From positions 1 to 64,000 of the forward strand of contig JARBTJ010000005.1 of assembly GCA_029240245.1 (NCBI GenBank): a DNA stretch of 64,000 nucleotides. The letters are read 5' to 3'. Shown piece by piece: positions 28,481 to 37,361 of the stretch. Both the position numbers and the translations under genes were made by a program. This DNA is from Herbinix sp. (GTDB taxonomy: Bacteria; Bacillota; Clostridia; Lachnospirales; Lachnospiraceae). Each line of letters starts with the position of its first letter. The stretch's first letter is position 1. The notes under the pieces were generated by a model. That model had not been told where the DNA came from and made no database searches. It worked only from the letters and a program-made list of their open reading frames with translations.

Positions 28481-29662
28481 TTATTTTTGATATAACTCTA
28501 CCGTATTCCTTACTACCATATCCCAATCATACTTGTGGCATATAAAATCCGATGCTTTTTCTTTATAGGCATTCACTATATCAGGGTTATCCATAAGCCA
28601 GGTCAGTTTCTTTGTTAAGTCCGTCACATCACCTTTGGTAAAGCTGACCGCCATATCCTCCACAACCTCCAGGCATTCCGGTATATCACTTACAACGCAA
28701 CAGTTGCCATAGCTCATTGCTTCCAGCAGACTGATCGGCATACCTTCCAAATCGGACGGCAGAATATACAGATAAGCATTGCTGTACAACTCCTCCAATT
28801 CCTCTCCCTGAATAAAATCAGTAAAAATGATCCGTTCATCTCCTGCAGCTTTTTGCATAATTTCCCTCTTATACTCATCGGTATGACTACTCCCACCGGC
28901 TATCACCAGTTTCTTTGTAATCGGGAGAGCCCGGTAAGCCTCTATTAAATAGTGCAGACCTTTCTCAGGAACAATTCTTGCTAAATACAAAAGGTATTCG
29001 TCCTTTTGCAACTGCCATTTTCTCCAAATTACATCTACGCTTTTTATGACTGGTCTTACGATTCCGTTCGGTATGAAACTTACTTCCCGTCCGTAGGTAT
29101 TCCTGAAATAATTCTGAATATTTTTTGATAGCACAATAATTTCATCTGCATATTTTGCGGCAGCCTTTTCCCCAAATTTTAGATATTTCGAAGCAAAGCC
29201 ACCCCATTTTCCTCTCTGCCAGTCCAACCCGTGGATGGTAGCCACAGTGCGTATTCCGAATAAATGTGGCAACCATAACATGGCACAAGGCCCCTCTGCA
29301 TGATAATGAATGATATTATAATGGCCGACCATTGCTCTTAGGGTTCCGAATACAGAATAAATTAGTGCATTCCATTTACCATTTTGTAACGTAGGAATGG
29401 TTATAATTCGTATCCCCTTGTATTTTTTCAAATACGAGCAGTTTGTGTTGCTCGAATCAAATTTTTTGCCTGAAACATGATGGCCGCTTCGGTTATATGC
29501 ATGAACCTCGTGCCCCGATGCCGTCAAACGGTCCGAGAGTTCTTCCACTACAATTTCAACACCACCCTCCCTGGAAGGAATACGTTTATGCCCGATCATA
29601 GCAATCTTTAACGGATTGTACGGACTATTTCGGTTTTTTTTCTGTCCATTCCACTTTTTCAT
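28481..29662 (-). CDS. Family 4 glycosyltransferase with DUF1972-type N-terminus
   Basis: 393 residues. The N-terminal half (MIGHKRIPSREGGVEIVVEEL, then NIIHYHAEGP and TIHGLDWQRGKWGGFASKYL) matches the rhamnosyltransferase-like DUF1972 subgroup. The C-terminal donor half has YLLYLARIVPEKGLHYLIEAY and SDLEGMPISLLEAMSYGNCC. As the first transferase after the priming enzyme it may add the second sugar. The ATG overlaps the stop of the upstream gene by one base (TAATG), and GGAAGGG precedes it. Confidence 0.87.
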   Translation of the reverse strand: MKKWNGQKKNRNSPYNPLKIAMIGHKRIPSREGGVEIVVEELSDRLTASGHEVHAYNRSGHHVSGKKFDSSNTNCSYLKKYKGIRIITIPTLQNGKWNALIYSVFGTLRAMVGHYNIIHYHAEGPCAMLWLPHLFGIRTVATIHGLDWQRGKWGGFASKYLKFGEKAAAKYADEIIVLSKNIQNYFRNTYGREVSFIPNGIVRPVIKSVDVIWRKWQLQKDEYLLYLARIVPEKGLHYLIEAYRALPITKKLVIAGGSSHTDEYKREIMQKAAGDERIIFTDFIQGEELEELYSNAYLYILPSDLEGMPISLLEAMSYGNCCVVSDIPECLEVVEDMAVSFTKGDVTDLTKKLTWLMDNPDIVNAYKEKASDFICHKYDWDMVVRNTVELYQK

Positions 29663-31080
29663 TATCTTGATCCCTTCCAGAAAAGCACTACCCCGATCGT
29701 TTTAAACAGGATTTTAAAGTCCATTTTCAGTGACCAGTTATCGATATACTCTAAGTCCATCTTTACAACATCCTCAAAGTTATTAATATCATTTCTTCCG
29801 CTGACCTGCCAAAGCCCGGTAACTCCGCCTTTCAAAGCCAGCCTTCTTTTATGCCTGCTCTCATATTGGATAAATTCCGATTCCGTAGGCGGTCTGGTTC
29901 CAACCAGGCTCATGTCCCCTTTTATGACATTAAAAAACTGAGGGAATTCATCCAGACTGGTCTTTCTTAAAAATTTACCGACCTTGGTAACTCTCGGATC
30001 ATTTTTCATTTTAAACATGAAGCCATCCATTTCATTGTGTTCCATTAACTCCGCTTTTCGCTGTTCCGCATCCATATACATGGATCGGAATTTATAGATT
30101 TTAAACCGTCTTCCGTTTTTTCCAATTCGAATCTGTGTAAAAAATATAGGACCGGGGGATTCCAACCAAATGGCAGGTGCTATAATCATGGTTAAACATA
30201 AGGTGATGATGCAGCCAATCAATCCTCCGATGATATCGATCATCCTTTTGAGCAACATTTGACTTTCGGTAAAGAACTGGGAGCTGAAGGTTAATACATG
30301 ATATCCACTCATTTCCCGGACCACCTTTTCATGTATCTTTAGACCAAAGGTGTTAATACTCAAATCCACTGTAATACCCATATTTTGAAATTTAAGTACG
30401 GTATCCTCTAAATTAAGATCAAGCATATCATATGGAATATGTATAAAAATACCATCCAATACTTCAGTCTTAGCCACTTCAAACATATTTTCAGCATCTG
30501 ACCTTACATCAATTCCTTCTATTTTCCGTCCAACCAGATCCTGATCAAGTATCGTTAAATATGTAATCTGATATTCCCATTCATTTTCATTATGAATACG
30601 GGTTAATACATTCTTAACCTGGTCAGATGTTGTGATAATCATAATTTTATAGCTGGAATTACTTTTCTTATAAACACCAAGCAATAAAAGCTTAAAATAC
30701 TGTCGAAAGATATAGGTAATTAAAATATTTAGCAGGAAAAAGCATAGGAAGAAAATCCGTGAATAATAAGTTCCTCCCTGAAAAAAGTACATTACGCCGG
30801 TCAAGGTAGCAGCAAGTATAATGTTTATTTTAAACACCGTAATAATTTCATCCAGAAAGCCTCGTTTGAAGAGCCTGCTATAGGTATCGTACAAATAATA
30901 AATTACAATGTATAATAATGTGACTAAAATAAATGCTCCTCCATAAATGCTTAGGTTAAGCCAATCTTTTGTGATACCTCCATACCGAATCCAGGTGGTT
31001 ATGAAGAATGAGATAAGAATGCTTATTAAGTCAACTAAAAGAAGATATTGATTAGGCAAATTTCTTTTCATCAAATCCAT
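29662..31080 (-). CDS. Polyprenyl-phosphate hexose-1-phosphate transferase (priming phosphoglycosyltransferase)
   Basis: About 472 residues. Four N-terminal membrane segments and a CoA-binding-like domain precede a re-entrant membrane helix (RMIDIIGGLIGCIITLCLTMI). The catalytic C-terminus has PGPIFFTQIRIGKNGRRFKIYKFRSM, LRKTSLDEFPQFFNVIKGDMSLVG and GLWQVSGRND. This is the WcaJ/EpsE-like polyisoprenyl-phosphate transferase family, which loads the first sugar phosphate on undecaprenyl phosphate. The ATG at 31080 lies after AAGGTGG and within the last 29 bases of the upstream gene. Confidence 0.92.
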   Translation of the reverse strand: MDLMKRNLPNQYLLLVDLISILISFFITTWIRYGGITKDWLNLSIYGGAFILVTLLYIVIYYLYDTYSRLFKRGFLDEIITVFKINIILAATLTGVMYFFQGGTYYSRIFFLCFFLLNILITYIFRQYFKLLLLGVYKKSNSSYKIMIITTSDQVKNVLTRIHNENEWEYQITYLTILDQDLVGRKIEGIDVRSDAENMFEVAKTEVLDGIFIHIPYDMLDLNLEDTVLKFQNMGITVDLSINTFGLKIHEKVVREMSGYHVLTFSSQFFTESQMLLKRMIDIIGGLIGCIITLCLTMIIAPAIWLESPGPIFFTQIRIGKNGRRFKIYKFRSMYMDAEQRKAELMEHNEMDGFMFKMKNDPRVTKVGKFLRKTSLDEFPQFFNVIKGDMSLVGTRPPTESEFIQYESRHKRRLALKGGVTGLWQVSGRNDINNFEDVVKMDLEYIDNWSLKMDFKILFKTIGVVLFWKGSR

Positions 31081-31759
31081 CGTATTTCCCACCTTTTACA
31101 TATAATTGCTTCTTCTTTGCTATAACGATGCAGACACTAAACAATACCAATAATAAAATTAATGTGATAATGAATGCTTCTAAGCGAAATCCGGAGGTTT
31201 CTAAGGGATTCTTATTTTGAAATAGAACTCTGCCGGATACCTCAGCTATCTGATTGATATTCCCTTCATCATTCATGATAAGTTCCAATCCACTTAGTTC
31301 ATAAATCTTCTTAAGCAGATAAATCGTAATTTCACGCCCGTCGATGGACATTTTATGAATGTCACTTTCCTTCTCAAGGTATATGGTTTGATTTCGGTTT
31401 CTGATTAATTTCTCGATATCAATTGCTGAGTTCGTATTTAGTTCCACATTCGGATTGCTGTAATGATTTTTTATGTACGTAAAATATGTAATATACAAAT
31501 ACTCTGCTTGTTCCGTCGGTTGATCCGGGAATTCGATCCAATCGGCAAGCATCGTTAATATTCTAATCTCCGAACTATTCAAACCATTCTCCTCATTCAG
31601 TACTATGTTCCTGGACATCGCTTCAACACTGTTGGGTTCGATTGATCCTAATCTTCCCTTAGCAACACATATGATACCAATTATAATGAACATGTTAATT
31701 ATTGTCAGTATCAGGGTCATCCTTGATTGCTTTTTCCGCAACTTTACCTCTGAACCCAT
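31052..31759 (-). CDS. Hypothetical membrane protein of the EPS locus
   Basis: About 235 residues, family not recognised. It has a short basic start, a membrane helix at residues ~15-34 (MTLILTIINMFIIIGIICV), an extracellular region of ~150 residues and a second helix near the C-terminus (FIITLILLLVLFSVCIVIA) followed by a basic, acidic-ended tail. That topology resembles Wzz-type proteins but without their proline-rich motif. It lies between the tyrosine kinase and the priming transferase and overlaps the latter by 29 bp, so it may be part of the assembly complex. The ATG at 31759 follows GGGAGG. Confidence 0.7.
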   Translation of the reverse strand: MGSEVKLRKKQSRMTLILTIINMFIIIGIICVAKGRLGSIEPNSVEAMSRNIVLNEENGLNSSEIRILTMLADWIEFPDQPTEQAEYLYITYFTYIKNHYSNPNVELNTNSAIDIEKLIRNRNQTIYLEKESDIHKMSIDGREITIYLLKKIYELSGLELIMNDEGNINQIAEVSGRVLFQNKNPLETSGFRLEAFIITLILLLVLFSVCIVIAKKKQLYVKGGKYDGFDEKKFA

Positions 31760-31893
31760 TTTTGTATACCTCCCTACCTTATTGCTTTTCACATGCGGTA
31801 TAACGCATCTGCCTGAGTATCGAATTAACCTTTAAATTTAATCGGTTCCTTCCTCTTATGTAGGGCACTCTATATATACTTTCCGGGCATTCA

Positions 31894-32592
31894 TTATGCT
31901 TTATAATAGTATTCTTTTTCGTACTTCTTATATTTTCTACCGTAATAAGTATTACGTATACTATTAACCTCAACCTTATTTAAGATTGCTCCCAGGATAC
32001 GGATTTTACCTTTTTGAAGCTGGTTTTTAACCTTCTGAGCCAACTTATAACTGATAGCGTTTGCCTCAATAACCAATACCACTCCATCACATTGTTCTGC
32101 TACAATAGCACTGTCAATAACACTTCCAAGGGGAGGTGTATCGATTATGACATAATCATACTCCTGCTCCAATACCTTCATCAGATCACCAAAAAGTGCA
32201 CTACTTAACAACTCTGCAGGATTTGGCGGAACCGGTCCGGTAAAAATGATATCCAGATTATTCACATTCGATTCATACAGTATTTCATCAAGGGAATTTT
32301 GGCCGGATAAGAAATGTGTTATTCCAAGGACGGCCTGATCCGGCTTAAAACGGCCAACCATAATGGATCGTCGCAAATCGGCATCCAGATAAATGACCTT
32401 TTTTCCACTCTCCGCAAAGGATACTGCCAGATGAAATGATACAATAGATTTCCCTTCATTCGGCAGACAACTGGTAAAGCAAATAAGCTTTAAATCACTG
32501 CCACAGAATTGAATATTGGTTCTTATCGATTTATAAGCTTCGTTACTTCTATAATCAATCTCCTGTATATTTTCTAAGTTTATCTGCAACAT
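31894..32592 (-). CDS. BY-type protein tyrosine kinase (CpsD/YwqD-like)
   Basis: 232 residues. Walker A SCLPNEGKS near residue 40, Walker A' KVIYLDADLRRS, and Walker B DYVIIDTPP near residue 125 define the bacterial tyrosine-kinase fold. The C-terminus is a tyrosine cluster (YYGRKYKKYEKEYYYKA), the autophosphorylation site. These cytosolic kinases act with the membrane co-polymerase encoded just upstream to control chain length and export of polysaccharide, and are reset by the phosphatase two genes upstream. Confidence 0.93.
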   Translation of the reverse strand: MLQINLENIQEIDYRSNEAYKSIRTNIQFCGSDLKLICFTSCLPNEGKSIVSFHLAVSFAESGKKVIYLDADLRRSIMVGRFKPDQAVLGITHFLSGQNSLDEILYESNVNNLDIIFTGPVPPNPAELLSSALFGDLMKVLEQEYDYVIIDTPPLGSVIDSAIVAEQCDGVVLVIEANAISYKLAQKVKNQLQKGKIRILGAILNKVEVNSIRNTYYGRKYKKYEKEYYYKA

Positions 32593-32604
32593 TATTATTC
32601 TCCT

Positions 32605-33345
32605 TTAGCTTGCCATGGTAGCTACTTTCCTTTTGGATTTCATCTTTTTCATATATTTTTTGCTCTCTGCAAAAGGTATAGTTCCTAGAGCTGTGATATT
32701 TAAATATTTTTCTATATCTTCGGTCGTCCTGATCGAGTCGTTTAATATAAATATTACTAATATGATCGCGGATACAAGAAATACTCCGAACAATCCACCC
32801 ATTGTTGCATTTAAAGGAATAATCGGACTGGAGGGTTTACTTGGAATGTCTCCCCATTCCACAATATTTACCTTCTCCATCTCCATAACACTGACCATGC
32901 GTTCCGCTGATATTCTCGTTACAGCATCCGCTATTTGTTTTGACATTTCCGGATCTGTATGCTTTACCGATATTTCAAGAATTCTGGTAGCGGGCGGGTT
33001 TACGATATCGATTAGTTTTGCTAAATAGGAATTGGACATATCCAGTTCCAACTCTTGAATTACCTGTTCCGTTATAAGCTTACTCTTTACTAAAATCATA
33101 TAGTCCTTCGTCAGCTGCTCACCTGTCTGAATATCCGCAAAAGTCATTCTGGTCTCATCCTGACGATTAATTATGTACACCTTTGTGGAGGAGGTATATA
33201 AAGGTTCGATCAAATAGTAACTCATAACCCCTGCACCAACTGCGAAGACGATTCCAATGAATATAATGAGCCATATTTTATGTAGCAATACTAATAACAA
33301 TTCCTTCAAATTAATCTCAATTTGTTCGTTATTCCGTGTGATCAT
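32605..33345 (-). CDS. Wzz/YveK-like polysaccharide co-polymerase and kinase activator
   Basis: 246 residues. Two membrane helices (about 18-41 and 175-197) enclose an extracellular domain. PSKPSSPIIPLNA before the second helix is the proline-rich Wzz motif. The cytosolic tail after helix two (RTTEDIEKYLNITALGTIPFAE) is the part that activates the separate tyrosine kinase in Gram-positive systems. It sits immediately before that kinase gene. Confidence 0.92.
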   Translation of the reverse strand: MITRNNEQIEINLKELLLVLLHKIWLIIFIGIVFAVGAGVMSYYLIEPLYTSSTKVYIINRQDETRMTFADIQTGEQLTKDYMILVKSKLITEQVIQELELDMSNSYLAKLIDIVNPPATRILEISVKHTDPEMSKQIADAVTRISAERMVSVMEMEKVNIVEWGDIPSKPSSPIIPLNATMGGLFGVFLVSAIILVIFILNDSIRTTEDIEKYLNITALGTIPFAESKKYMKKMKSKRKVATMAS

Positions 33346-33373
33346 ACTTCAACTCCTTAGCTAATTTTTATCC

Positions 33374-34099
33374 CTATAGATGCTTATTTTCTATCATCGT
33401 CATGGGATTTTCCCATAACAGTTGTCTTACTGTATTTTCACCGTATCTTTTTTTCATTATTGTAACGGCTTTTCTCGCAAAAGGTGCTCTATAATAGGTA
33501 TCGTGTGTATCTGTCCCCAGGAAATGAACCCACTTTCTTTTTAATAGCTGGTGTCCAAAGATTGTTCTGGAATTCATTGGCTTTCCTGTTATACAGGATA
33601 AATTGAGTTGTATATAGGCTCCGGACTTAATGAGCTCATCTACATATTCCAAATTCCTGTACAGACAATAATAACGTTCTGCATGTGCCAGAATCGGAAT
33701 GTAACCGGCATAGATACAGCAGCTCAATCCTCTTTTCATTTCTTCATAAGTAGTGTCAGGTAAAAATTCAATCAATATGTATCTGGTACCATCAATCGTG
33801 AGAGCTTCCCCTTTCTCTAAAGCATTTATGAGCTCCTGGTTAAAAAAAAGCTCGTTTCCCAAAACAATACGATAGTCTTTGGAAACACTAGCTGCTGTTT
33901 GATTTACCTCATCATAGATTGTCATTAATCTGCCGATACTAATGTCAGTTTTTCCGGCAACATAATGTGGAGTCGCTACAATAATACGTATTCCCTCTTC
34001 ATAAGCTGTTAAAAGCATGCGTCGGGTTTCATTCATGTCCTTTGCTCCATCATCAACTCCGGGGAGGATGTGGCTATGGATATCAAAATAACCGTTCAT
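33374..34099 (-). CDS. PHP-type tyrosine-protein phosphatase (CpsB/YwqE-like)
   Basis: About 241 residues. Metal-binding PHP motifs are visible: FDIHSHILPGVDDGAKD at the start, ATPHY, ILAHAERY near residue 130 and LGTDTHD near 190. It removes phosphate from the tyrosine tail of the kinase. It is the first gene of the EPS operon. The ATG at 34099 follows AAGGAGG, so the extra 16 residues on the ORF track are leader sequence. That ribosome site lies in a 7-bp hairpin (separate entry). Confidence 0.93.
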   Translation of the reverse strand: MNGYFDIHSHILPGVDDGAKDMNETRRMLLTAYEEGIRIIVATPHYVAGKTDISIGRLMTIYDEVNQTAASVSKDYRIVLGNELFFNQELINALEKGEALTIDGTRYILIEFLPDTTYEEMKRGLSCCIYAGYIPILAHAERYYCLYRNLEYVDELIKSGAYIQLNLSCITGKPMNSRTIFGHQLLKRKWVHFLGTDTHDTYYRAPFARKAVTIMKKRYGENTVRQLLWENPMTMIENKHL

Positions 34100-34105
34100 A
34101 ATTTC

Positions 34106-34122
34106 CTCCTTGTCCCAAGGAG
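34106..34122 (-). promoter_or_regulatory. Hairpin covering the ribosome site of the first EPS gene
   Basis: On the minus strand CTCCTTG-GGA-CAAGGAG forms a perfect 7-bp stem with a three-base loop. The 3' arm is the Shine-Dalgarno sequence (AAGGAGG) of the cpsB-like gene. If formed, it would limit translation. Confidence 0.6.
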
Positions 34123-34188
34123 AGTGTATCCTCACTTTACTATGCATCGATTAGCCGAAGATTGTCCCCATATTTTTCCAATAAATGA

Positions 34189-34217
34189 ATTATATAATAG
34201 TAATCCAACAATTTCAA
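34189..34217 (-). promoter_or_regulatory. Sigma-A promoter of the EPS operon
   Basis: On the minus strand TTGAAA and a perfect TATAAT are separated by 17 bases. The predicted leader is about 80 nt. It is the only strong promoter I noted upstream of the 30-kb locus. Confidence 0.8.
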
Positions 34218-34229
34218 CAATTAAAAGTA

Positions 34230-34268
34230 AAAAAGAGGAAAATCCAATTTACAGATTTTCCTCTTTTT
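34230..34268. terminator. Bidirectional intrinsic terminator
   Basis: AAAAAGAGGAAAATC and its exact complement form a 15-bp stem with an A run on one side and a T run on the other. It ends transcription of the acetyltransferase gene before the EPS promoter. Confidence 0.85.
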
Positions 34269-34380
34269 ATACAGTGAATCAAGTTTTTCTATTACATTTT
34301 CCTTCATGCGACTTAATACCAGAAAAAACAATTCCTGCTACAGGTTATATAAATATCATCCTCCATTTATCTAGATTAAC

Positions 34381-34935
34381 TTACTCAATATCAGATAATT
34401 CATTCCAGGATTTCGGCAATACCGGTTCCTCCTCAAAGGTGCGAAGCCTTTTCACCATGACTAATAGATCCCACCATTGTCCCATTTTATAACCGGTCTT
34501 TTCATAAATCCCAACATTAGTAAAACCAAATTTCTTATGAAGTGCTTCACTGCCCAAATTGGGATATGTGATTAATGCATATATATTATAATACCCTTGC
34601 TTCCTAATATACTTAAATAACTTGGTATAAAGTGCAGTAGCTATCCCCCTGTTTTGGGCTTCCTTATGTAGATAAACAGAACATTCACAGTCCCATGCAA
34701 ATGCAGCCCTTTCTTTAAATTTAGAACAGTATGCATACCCGACAACCTTTCCCTCCAGTTCACAAACCAGCCAAGGAAACTGCTTTTGAACTGTTATAAT
34801 ACGTTCCACAAAGGTTTCAACACTTATCAAGTCATATTCAAATGTAATTGCAGTTTCTAGAATGTAAGGCTGGTATATCTCCATGATAGCTTGTGCATCC
34901 TCTATCACTGCCGATCTGATTAAAATATCATTCAT
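34381..34935 (-). CDS. GNAT N-acetyltransferase (phosphinothricin acetyltransferase-like)
   Basis: 184 residues. It has the Pat/Bar-like pattern: IRSAVIEDAQAIMEIYQPYI, WLVCELEGKVVGYAY, the acetyl-CoA loop EAQNRGIATALY near residue 90, and GFTNVGIYEKTGYKMGQWWDLLVM. Members acetylate methionine sulfoximine, phosphinothricin or other amino compounds; the natural substrate is uncertain. It has its own promoter and terminator, so it is not part of the EPS operon. Confidence 0.87.
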   Translation of the reverse strand: MNDILIRSAVIEDAQAIMEIYQPYILETAITFEYDLISVETFVERIITVQKQFPWLVCELEGKVVGYAYCSKFKERAAFAWDCECSVYLHKEAQNRGIATALYTKLFKYIRKQGYYNIYALITYPNLGSEALHKKFGFTNVGIYEKTGYKMGQWWDLLVMVKRLRTFEEEPVLPKSWNELSDIE

Positions 34936-34993
34936 AATTTGCCTCCAAAGCTACTCTTATCTTTACTCTCTACTAATCGGTTCTTTCCCCTCT

Positions 34994-35021
34994 ATTATAT
35001 AGAAAATTATCATTGTTTCAA
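34994..35021 (-). promoter_or_regulatory. Sigma-A promoter of the acetyltransferase gene
   Basis: Minus-strand TTGAAA and TATAAT separated by 16 bases, about 60 bases before the start codon. Confidence 0.65.
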
Positions 35022-35059
35022 TAGAAATATCTGACCCTATTATAAATTTATAGTCTTGT

Positions 35060-35128
35060 TTAAATGTCAAAAGGTGCTACGCACATTCCGGCTATAATAG
35101 ATTGATATGCAAGTAAGCCTGCAAAGCC
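35060..35128. repeat. Degraded half copy of the 124-bp palindromic element
   Basis: TGTCAAAAGGTGCTACGCAC followed by TGATATGCAAG matches the right-hand arm of the 124-bp element. The other arm is missing. It lies between the opp terminator and the acetyltransferase promoter. Confidence 0.6.
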
Positions 35129-35144
35129 AATTTTTGTAGCCGGA

Positions 35145-35181
35145 CAAAATAAAAGAGGGTAGGATTCAGAGAATCCCACCC
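35145..35181 (-). terminator. Terminator of the opp operon
   Basis: Read on the minus strand, GGGTGGGATTC and GAATCCTACCC pair, followed by CTCTTTTATTTTG. Confidence 0.75.
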
Positions 35182-35204
35182 AAATTATAGTTACAGGCAC
35201 TATC

Positions 35205-36182
35205 TTAGTTTTGATCAAATAAATGACATGCAACTTTATGTGAATTACCATAATCCTTAAATACCGGAGCCTGTGTCTTACAAATTTCCATACACTGAGG
35301 ACAACGGGTGTGAAATTTACATCCAGCCGGAGGATTCGCAGGGGACGGAATATCACCCTCTAAAATGGTACGATTCATTTTAACATCCGGATTCGGGATT
35401 GGAACCGCACTCAGTAATGCCTTTGTATATGGATGCATTGGTTTACGGAATATTTCCTTGGTCGGAGCCATTTCAACCAGTGAACCAAGATACATTACAC
35501 CAACGGTATTTGAAATATGTTCAACAACGGATAGGTCATGGGAAATGAAAAGGTATGTTAAGCCCCTCTTCTCCTGTAAATCCTTCATTAAATTAATAAT
35601 CTGCGCCTGAATGGAAACATCCAAGGCGGATACCGGCTCATCGGCAATGATTAAATCAGGATTTAAAGCAAGTGCTCTTGCAATACAAATACGTTGACGC
35701 TGTCCACCGGAAAATTCATGAGGATAACGATCAATATAATACGGTCTAAGACCGCAGTCCTTCATAATCTTTAATATGTAATCACGGTATTGTTCTTTGG
35801 GAACAATTTTATGTTCACGAACAGCTTCTCCTATAATTTCACCGACCGGCAAACGTGGATCTAAGGACGAATATGGATCCTGAAAAATCATCTGAACCTT
35901 TGGTCTTGCCAGTCTGAGCTTTCCCTTCTTCATCTTGAACATATTCGTTCCATCTACAATTGCCTCTCCGGAAGTGGGCTCCGTTAAACGGATGATGGTA
36001 CGTCCAATTGTAGTCTTGCCACATCCGGACTCTCCAACAAGTCCAAAAGTTTCGCCTCTTTTTATTTCAAAACTTACATCATCTACCGCTCTCACTTGTC
36101 CAATGGTACGTTGCATGATACCGGATTTGATAGGAAAGTATTTCACTAAATTATTTACTTCAAGAATATTATCCTTCTGCAC
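35205..36182 (-). CDS. oppF: Oligopeptide ABC transporter ATP-binding protein OppF
   Basis: 325 residues. Walker A GESGCGKT near residue 52, signature SGGQRQR near 155, Walker B LIIADEP. The C-terminal CKFHTRCPQCMEICK cysteine set is typical of peptide-transporter ATPases. The start codon is GTG, eight bases after GGAGG and just past the oppD stop; no ATG fits. It works as a heterodimer with OppD on the cytosolic side. Confidence 0.92.
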   Translation of the reverse strand: MQKDNILEVNNLVKYFPIKSGIMQRTIGQVRAVDDVSFEIKRGETFGLVGESGCGKTTIGRTIIRLTEPTSGEAIVDGTNMFKMKKGKLRLARPKVQMIFQDPYSSLDPRLPVGEIIGEAVREHKIVPKEQYRDYILKIMKDCGLRPYYIDRYPHEFSGGQRQRICIARALALNPDLIIADEPVSALDVSIQAQIINLMKDLQEKRGLTYLFISHDLSVVEHISNTVGVMYLGSLVEMAPTKEIFRKPMHPYTKALLSAVPIPNPDVKMNRTILEGDIPSPANPPAGCKFHTRCPQCMEICKTQAPVFKDYGNSHKVACHLFDQN

Positions 36183-36183
36183 T

Positions 36184-37350
36184 TTATTTACCTCCTACCT
36201 TAGCTTTTTTATCGGAAACTAATCCTTTATCATATAAGTAACAGCTAACCTTGTGGGTAGGAGAAACACTGATTAATCCCGGATAATCACCATTACACTT
36301 CTCCATGCATTTATCACAACGATTTTTAAAATAGCAACTCTTAGGTAAATTGATTGGATTGGGGACATTACCGGGTATGGAATACAGACGATCAATATCT
36401 TCATTTAAAATTGGTCTTGATTTCATTAAACCTACGGTATACGGATGCAATGGTTGATGATAAATTTCTTTCGCTGTGCCCTGTTCCACAATACGCCCAG
36501 CATACATAACAACCACATAATCAGCCATTTCAGCAACAACTCCCAAATCGTGGGTAATTAGCATAATGGAAGCATTTATCTTATCCTTTAAATCTCTTAA
36601 TATATCCAAAATCTGTGCCTGAATGGTAACATCAAGCGCAGTTGTCGGCTCATCTGCAATGATTAACTGTGGATTACAGGATAAAGCCATGGCAATCACC
36701 ACTCGTTGTCTCATACCACCGGACAACTCGTGAGGATAGGATTCATAGATACCTTCTGCTCTTGCGATACCTACTAATTTCAACATCTCAATCGTTCGCT
36801 CTCTCACCTCAGATTTCGGCATCTTTGGATTATGTAACAGGATACTTTCATCGATCTGATTTCCTATGGTGAAAACCGGATTTAAAGTGGTCATCGGTTC
36901 CTGGAAAATCATTGCGATTTCATTACCACGAATTTTCTCCATTTCTTTACGGGGAAGCTTTGCGATATCTACCGCACGTTTTTTCGATATCTGATTATAA
37001 CGAATTTGTCCTCCAGCAATCTGACCCTGAGGTCCTTGCAATAGACGCATTAAGGATAAACTGGTAACCGACTTTCCGCATCCGGATTCACCTACAACAC
37101 CGATCGTTTTACCCATCGGAATAGCAAAGGAAACACCATCCACTGCTTTAACCGTTCCTACATCTGTATAAAAGTAAGATCTCAAGTTATCAAATTCAAT
37201 TAAGTTCTTAGGATCCTGCATTTGTGTAAGGTATTCAGATTCCGGAATATTCCTTCTTTTATTTACCTTTTCATATTCCTTATACATCTTATTGTTATAT
37301 ATTTTAATTTTTCTTATCTTCTCTTTTTGTGCTTTCTTATCGATTGCCAT
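36184..37350 (-). CDS. oppD: Oligopeptide ABC transporter ATP-binding protein OppD
   Basis: 388 residues. Walker A GESGCGKS near residue 92, signature SGGMRQR near 215, Walker B LIIADEP, and a C-terminal cysteine set ([14 protein letters not shown]). A basic N-terminal extension of about 50 residues precedes the ABC domain, longer than usual. It pairs with OppF to power peptide import. Confidence 0.92.
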   Translation of the reverse strand: MAIDKKAQKEKIRKIKIYNNKMYKEYEKVNKRRNIPESEYLTQMQDPKNLIEFDNLRSYFYTDVGTVKAVDGVSFAIPMGKTIGVVGESGCGKSVTSLSLMRLLQGPQGQIAGGQIRYNQISKKRAVDIAKLPRKEMEKIRGNEIAMIFQEPMTTLNPVFTIGNQIDESILLHNPKMPKSEVRERTIEMLKLVGIARAEGIYESYPHELSGGMRQRVVIAMALSCNPQLIIADEPTTALDVTIQAQILDILRDLKDKINASIMLITHDLGVVAEMADYVVVMYAGRIVEQGTAKEIYHQPLHPYTVGLMKSRPILNEDIDRLYSIPGNVPNPINLPKSCYFKNRCDKCMEKCNGDYPGLISVSPTHKVSCYLYDKGLVSDKKAKVGGK

Positions 37351-37361
37351 TGAAATCTCAC

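Noticed and set aside
33345-33374. A processive antitermination element (EAR-like) in the long EPS operon
   Set aside because: Operon length suggests such a need, but gaps between the first genes are too short and no conserved structure was seen.
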